Shown here one piece after another: positions 60,164-64,000 of a stretch of 64,000 bases of DNA; position 1 is the stretch's first letter; every line of letters begins with the position of its first letter. The notes beneath the pieces are model-generated. The model saw only the letters and a program-made list of their open reading frames with translations, did no database searches and was not told where the DNA came from. Origin of the DNA: CAVYWD01 sp963772225 (GTDB lineage Bacteria > Myxococcota > Myxococcia > Myxococcales > UBA5297); contig CAVYWD010000001.1 in assembly GCA_963772225.1 (NCBI GenBank), forward strand, positions 868,001 to 932,000. Reading direction: 5' to 3'. The translations under genes and the position numbers were made by a program.

Positions 60164-60300
60164 CCCGCTGGGCTTGCGGCACGTCTCGAACGCCTTTTCG
60201 ATCGCCGAGCCGGACGACGGGACCGCGCCGGCGGCGCCCTGCGCGGGGGCGAGCGAGAGAACCCGTTCGAGGATGGCCGCCTAAGAGGGGACTCCTTTAG

Positions 60301-60963
60301 GTGAGATTTGCTCCGCGACCCGTGGCAATCCCCGCGCCCCGCGGGCGGCTCGAGGGCCTCCTGCAGGCCCCCGCAGCCCCCGAGAGCCCCCGGTTCGCGG
60401 CGGTCGTCTGCCACCCGCACCCGCTGCGCGGCGGCACGATGCACAACTCGGTCGCCTATCGCCTGGCCCGAGGCCTGGAGCAGGCGGGCGGAGCGGTGCT
60501 GCGCTTCAACTTCCGCGGCGTGGGTGCCTCCACCGGCGAGCACGACGCCGGCGTCGGCGAGCGCGACGACGTGCGCGCGGCGGCCGACTTCCTCGCGGCG
60601 CTGCACCCGAGCCTGCCGCTGTGGGTCGCCGGATTCTCGTTCGGCGCCTGGGTGGGATTGAGCCAGGGCGCCGCCGACGAGCGGGTCCAGGCGATGCTCG
60701 GCGTGGGGCTCCCCGTCTCCCTCGCGCGCTTCGACTTCCTCTCCGGGTGCCGCAAGCGCCTGGCCTTCATCCAAGGGGAGCAAGACGAGTTCGGCGCTGC
60801 CATGGAGGTCCGCGCGCTCGTCGAGAGCCTGCCCGGGCCACGCGAGCTCTGGGTCGTCGAGAAGGCGAGCCACCTCTTTCCAGGCCGGATGCCCGAGCTC
60901 GAGACGGCCATCGCCGAGGCCGCGAAGTGGCTCGCCCTCGGCTTGCCGGCGGCCGGACCCTGA
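60301..60963 (+). CDS. Alpha/beta hydrolase
   Basis: 220 residues from GTG 60301. It belongs to the small dienelactone-hydrolase-like group: AVVCHPHPLRGGTMHNSVAYRLARGLEQAGGAVLRFNFRGVGASTGEHDAGVGERDDVRAAADFL. The nucleophile elbow is GFSFGAW (Ser), the Asp is probably in FIQGEQDEFG, and the His is in EKASHLFPGR. Substrate unknown. Some relatives are annotated as putative CocE/NonD-type peptidases or esterases. No signal peptide. Confidence 0.85.
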   Translation: MRFAPRPVAIPAPRGRLEGLLQAPAAPESPRFAAVVCHPHPLRGGTMHNSVAYRLARGLEQAGGAVLRFNFRGVGASTGEHDAGVGERDDVRAAADFLAALHPSLPLWVAGFSFGAWVGLSQGAADERVQAMLGVGLPVSLARFDFLSGCRKRLAFIQGEQDEFGAAMEVRALVESLPGPRELWVVEKASHLFPGRMPELETAIAEAAKWLALGLPAAGP

Positions 60964-61001
60964 ATCACCTCGGGGAGGCCGCCTTTCGTGTCCCGAAGCG
61001 A

Positions 61002-61784
61002 CTACCCCGCGAGCGCCCGGACCGCCGTGAGGGCGACTCCGCGGATGCGCGACGCCTGCTCGTCGGTGAGCGGCCTCTCGTCGTCGAGCTGGGCCTCGGC
61101 GAGCGCTTCGCCGACGTACCGCTCGAGCGCCGGCTCCGGCGAGTCGGAGCGGCTCGCGGCGGCCTTCAAGTCGGCCCGAGACACGGCGCGCCGGCGGCGC
61201 TGGGGCCGGGCCAGGTCGAGCATCGCCCAGAGCTCGAAGACGAGCGTGTCGGCGTCGTCGGCCGCCGGATCCTCGGCCATCTCCAGGCGGGCGTGCTCGG
61301 ACAAGTCCGGCTCCAGATTTTCGAAGCGATGGGTGAGGCGCTCGAGCTCGCGCGGTGGGAGGTCGGCGAGGTAGCGCCAGGCGGCCTCCACGAAGGCATC
61401 GGTCAGAGGCCCCTCGGCGACGGGCTCGGGCGCCGGCGCGCGCTCGCGCTGTGGCTCGGGCGCCTTCCGCGCCTCGGCCGGCTCCGGCGGAAGCCCCGCG
61501 GCAAGCCGGCCCCACAGGCCGAGGAGGTTCGCGTAGGTGCGCGCCGCGAGGTCCGGCGAGGCGAAGCGCGGCTCGCCGTCCCACAGCGCGGGGATGACCT
61601 CGCCGGCCTCGCCGCCCTTCGACAGCGCCGCTCGAAAGCGCGCCGCGACCTCCCGGGCGCTCAGGCGGCCGCCCGAGGCCTGCATCAGCGCGTCCAGCGC
61701 GGCCTCGCCCTCGTAGGCTCTGGAGAGCCGCCCGCCGCCGGCGACCTTGGCCGCGGAAGCCGATTCCTCACGTCGTTGGTTCAT
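61002..61784 (-). CDS. Hypothetical protein coupled to glycosyltransferase remnant
   Basis: 260 residues from ATG 61784, which overlaps the stop of the upstream glycosyltransferase remnant by ATGA, implying past co-translation. Helical, acidic and basic throughout: AALDALMQASGGRLSAREVAARFRAAL, ARTYANLLGLWGRLAAGLP, a Pro/Glu linker, FVEAAWRYLADLPPRELERLTHRFENLEPDLSEHARLEMA, RYVGEALAEAQLDDERPLTDEQASRIRGVALTAVRAL. No known family, signal or membrane helix. Confidence 0.65.
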   Translation of the reverse strand: MNQRREESASAAKVAGGGRLSRAYEGEAALDALMQASGGRLSAREVAARFRAALSKGGEAGEVIPALWDGEPRFASPDLAARTYANLLGLWGRLAAGLPPEPAEARKAPEPQRERAPAPEPVAEGPLTDAFVEAAWRYLADLPPRELERLTHRFENLEPDLSEHARLEMAEDPAADDADTLVFELWAMLDLARPQRRRRAVSRADLKAAASRSDSPEPALERYVGEALAEAQLDDERPLTDEQASRIRGVALTAVRALAG

Positions 61785-62110
61785 GACACTTCTCGATAGA
61801 TATCCAGCGTGCGCCGCGCAATCGCAGGCCAGGTGAACGGACGGGCGCGCTCGATGCCGGCCGCGCGCAACCGCTTCCTGAGCGCCTCGTCCTCGAGCAC
61901 CCGGCGCATGGCCGCGGCGATGGATTCGGCGCGGGTCGGGTCGCACAGCTTGAGCGGCGCCGCCGGCGACCTCCGGCATGGAGGCTGAGTCGCTGCTGAT
62001 GACCGGGCGCTCAGCCGGGAGCAGGAGACGAGCTCGCGCTCTGGGGCGAGTCCAATGCGCACAGGGTCAAAGCCTCTCGCAGGGCGGGTTCGAAGGCGTT
62101 CGAGCGAAGG
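61781..62110 (-). pseudogene. Glycosyltransferase (GT4-type) C-terminal remnant
   Basis: The last part reads LKLCDPTRAESIAAAMRRVLEDEALRKRLRAAGIERARPFTWPAIARRTLDIYREV, the typical C-terminus of a family-4 glycosyltransferase. Just upstream, in another frame, is PVISSDSASMPEVAGG, the conserved donor-binding segment; one missing C near 61965 joins the two. Further upstream the match degrades (ALREGF-like sequence in a third frame), and the divergent deacetylase gene starts at 62189, so the N-terminal two thirds are gone. A broken gene with at least one frameshift. Confidence 0.65.
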
Positions 62111-62188
62111 CCCGAATCCTCGCAAATGGGGCGGCACCGCGTCCAGCGCCGCCGCGCGAAGCGCCCTTCGAGGGTAATCTCCCTCCCC

Positions 62189-62930
62189 ATGGCGCGGCTG
62201 ATCATCGTCAACGCGGACGACCTGGGCTACGACCCGGCCATCGACCGCGGAATTCTCGAAGCGGCGAGCTGCGGCGTGGTGCGCAGCGCCACGCTGCTCG
62301 CCAACCTTCCTCGCGCGCGCGAGTCGCTCTCGCTCGCCCGCGGGGTGAAGGGACTCGCCGTCGGCTTGCACCTGAACTTCGCGCGGGGCCCGGCGCTCGC
62401 GGGCCCCTCGATGCTCGCGCCCGGCGGGGAGCTCGACGAGCGGAGCGCCGCCAAAGCGAGCGAGGCCGACGCGCTCCTCGAGGCGCGCGCCCAGCTCGCG
62501 CGGTTCGCCGAGCTCGCCGGGCGTGGGCCCACGCACCTCGACGTGCACAAGCACCTGCACCGCCGCGAGGCGATCTTCTCGGCCGTCGCGCGGCTCGCGC
62601 TCGAGCGAGGGCTGCCGGTGCGGGCCTTGGACCCGGCGATGCGCGCGTCGCTGCGGGCCCTCGGCGTCGCGACCACGGACGCCTTCTTCGGAGACACCGG
62701 GCCGACCGCGTACTGGTCGCCCGCGCGACTGATCGAGGCGATGGAAGCCGCACCCGAGGGTGCCACCGAGCTGATGTGCCACCCGGGCTTCGCGCCGACC
62801 GAGGTCCGCACCGGCTACGGCGCCCAGCGGGAGAGCGAGCTGGCGGCGCTCAAAGAATCCCGCGGTCGTCGAGCGCGCCCGCCGCGGAGACCTGAGGCTC
62901 GGCACCTTTGCCGACCTCCCGAGGCCCTGA
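62189..62930 (+). pseudogene. ChbG/HpnK (YdjC) carbohydrate deacetylase, frameshifted near 3' end
   Basis: Polysaccharide-deacetylase-like TIM barrel: LIIVNADDLGYDPAIDRGILEA (metal Asp pair DD), VGLHLNF (His ligand), HLDVHKHLHR (His pair), then MCHPGFAP near the C-terminus. The reading frame is intact for about 220 residues; one extra A in the run 62852-62854 then sends it into Arg-rich sequence. Removing it gives the expected ending NPAVVERARRGDLRLGTFADL and a stop at 62928. The active-site residues lie before the shift, so a readthrough product with an altered tail might still fold. Deacetylates N-acetylated sugars or lipids; the neighbouring glycosyltransferase remnant hints at a former glycolipid locus. 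Confidence 0.8.
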
Positions 62931-63043
62931 GCGGGCGGAGCCGGAACCGACGAGGGTTGCCTGAGGCTCCAGGTCCCAGGTCCCAGGCTCCAGGTACCGC
63001 GTGTTCCTGGGGTTTGAAGCCTGGAGTTCGCGCCGGAGGGACT
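62925..63043 (-). repeat. Dispersed fold-back repeat, copy E (internally deleted)
   Basis: Minus-strand copy starting at the deacetylase stop codon. On its own strand: AGTCCCTCCGGCGCGAACTCCAGG, then a loop around GGAACACGCGGTACC, CTGGAGCC and CTGGGACC units, CCTCAGGCAACCCTCGTCGG and GTTCCGGCTC. The segment with GCGCAGG-TGGCAAAGAC is missing. It is the most diverged copy. The remaining stretch to 63323 shows no gene. Confidence 0.7.
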
Positions 63044-63323
63044 GGGCACCTGTATTGGGCACAGCCTCTCCCCTTGCGCGACCTCTTGCCCTTTCACCCG
63101 CAGACCATGCCGTGGTGCCCTGCAAAGCCCGTTTCCGCGGCGCGCCGCTCCATGGCCGTGGGATTCGTCCGGGGGCCTGCCGACCGCTGTCGGGAAGCGC
63201 GGGCCTCGGGGGAGGCTCGTCCCCAACGTGAGAAGCGGCGGCACCCGAGGCTTCCCAGGGGGGCGGGCTGCCAGTATAGTTGAGAATCCCTCGTGCGCTC
63301 GGTTCGCGCTGAACGTATTCGCG

Positions 63324-63704
63324 ATGGACCGTTACATCTTGGTCGTTGACGACGACGCCCATCACCGCGAGCTCCTCTGCGAGGCGCTGCAGTCGATGGG
63401 CTATGAAGCGCAGCAGGCAGAGAACGGGAAAGTCGCCCTCCTGCAGCTCGAGGGCCTCTTGCCCGCGCTCGTCCTGCTCGATTTGAAGATGCCGGTCATG
63501 ACGGGCTGGGCGGTGCTCGAGGCCCTCAAGAAGATGCCTCGCGCCCAGGCCGTCCCCGTCCTCGTCATCTCGGCCTACGGCTTCGAGTGGGAAGCCGAGC
63601 TCATCGGCGCGGCGGGCTACATCGGCAAGCCGGTGGACATCGAGGTTCTGCGCCGGAAGGTCCACTCCCTGGTCGGCCCGCCCAACAAGCCGATGCTGCA
63701 CTGA
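63324..63704 (+). CDS. Single-domain response regulator
   Basis: 126 residues. A stand-alone receiver: YILVVDDDAHHREL, acceptor Asp in LVLLDLKMPVMTGW, Ser in VLVISAYGF, Lys in YIGKPVD. No output domain and no adjacent histidine kinase, so its partner is unknown. The start was chosen at ATG 63324, where homology begins; no strong ribosome site is visible. Confidence 0.88.
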   Translation: MDRYILVVDDDAHHRELLCEALQSMGYEAQQAENGKVALLQLEGLLPALVLLDLKMPVMTGWAVLEALKKMPRAQAVPVLVISAYGFEWEAELIGAAGYIGKPVDIEVLRRKVHSLVGPPNKPMLH

Positions 63705-63775
63705 CGGCCCGCCGTTCCGTTGCCCTCCCAGCCCGCCGGCTGCGAGAATGCGCGGGGCATTTCTGCCAGGACTCC

Positions 63776-64000
63776 ATGCACGTTCTTCCCACGCCGGAGG
63801 CGGCGCTCGCCCCCGCCATTCGCTGCGCCGGGCTGGTCAAGCGGTTCGCGGGCGCGGCGGCAGTGGACGGCCTTTCCCTGGAGGTGCCGCGCGGCGCCTT
63901 CTACGCCTTCCTCGGGCCCAACGGCGCCGGCAAGTCCACGACCATCGCCTTGCTCACCGGCATCTACCGGGCCGACGAGGGCGACGTCCGCATCCTGGGG
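63776..64000 (+). CDS. ABC transporter ATP-binding protein, 5' part
   Basis: 75 codons before the window ends. IRCAGLVKRFAGAAAVDGLSLEVPRGAFYAFLGPNGAGKSTT contains the A-loop region and the complete Walker A motif GPNGAGKST; LLTGIYRADEGDVRILG follows as in CcmA/NatA-type exporters' ATPases. The Walker B and signature motifs and any permease lie outside, so the substrate is unknown. Confidence 0.9.
   Translation, partial: MHVLPTPEAALAPAIRCAGLVKRFAGAAAVDGLSLEVPRGAFYAFLGPNGAGKSTTIALLTGIYRADEGDVRILG

Noticed and set aside
63001..63323. Open frames between repeat copy E and the last response regulator
   Set aside because: Low-complexity Arg/Pro/Ala sequences with no domain or ribosome site; treated as non-coding.

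Overview
The window is chromosomal DNA of very high GC from a Myxococcota-type (myxobacterium-like) bacterium. The case rests on a C-terminal MYXO-CTERM-like sorting signal (protein at 34808-35917), an AgmX/GltJ-type zinc-ribbon/GYF motility-family protein (43789-45429, minus), a chemosensory cluster mixed with Ser/Thr kinases and DUF4388 proteins, and large signalling proteins. No rRNA, tRNA, CRISPR array, phage or insertion sequence was recognised.

Layout. 1-2.2 kb: the 5' part of a secreted GH54 arabinofuranosidase and a C-terminal remnant of a GH9 cellulase. 2.5-7.1 kb: metH overlapping a short 'core' MetE-like protein. 7.3-13.3 kb: a probable copper-acquisition locus with an OprC/NosA-like TonB-dependent receptor that keeps the CxxxM and HxM copper motifs, two paralogous lipoproteins sharing a Cys/Met-rich C-terminal motif, and a TonB. 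13.8-28.4 kb: a chemosensory cluster (three CheW-like proteins, CheY, an MCP, a CheA hybrid with four HPt-like domains, a REC-DUF4388 protein, an unknown protein, a kinase-REC-DUF4388 fusion and a second Ser/Thr kinase) with no CheR or CheB. 28.6-38 kb: a VKOR-DsbA fusion, a GYD protein, a beta-oxidation pair (fadB-like, fadA-like), a MYXO-CTERM secreted protein, an old yellow enzyme and a chalcone-isomerase-like protein. 38.1-42.7 kb: the conserved block rplY-pth-rpsF-rpsR-rplI-dnaB. 42.8-50.4 kb: a REC/degenerate-GGDEF protein, the AgmX/GltJ-like protein, a FYDLN protein, DUF420-cyoE, a UPF0016 half-transporter, an orphan flagellar-rod-like protein, a NUDIX hydrolase and a porin. 50.9-63 kb: ssb, hslO, rsfS-proA-proB, hflX, gpsA and others, several carrying single-base frameshifts. 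63.3-64 kb: a response regulator and the start of an ABC ATPase.

Two things are most worth following up. First, a dispersed, fold-back intergenic repeat of about 90-190 bp occurs five times (2213, 12225, 30039, 51468, 62925). It has conserved ends, complementary AGGCTCCAG/CTGGAGCCT arms and, in one copy, an 11-unit 7-bp expansion. Second, the copper receptor gene is followed by two lipoproteins sharing an undescribed C-terminal domain with a DCTxGGMMxxxCMTGT motif, a candidate surface copper-binding partner. Caution: six apparent single-base indels fall in known genes between 51.0 and 62.9 kb and none was seen in the first 50 kb, so local sequence error is a real possibility there.
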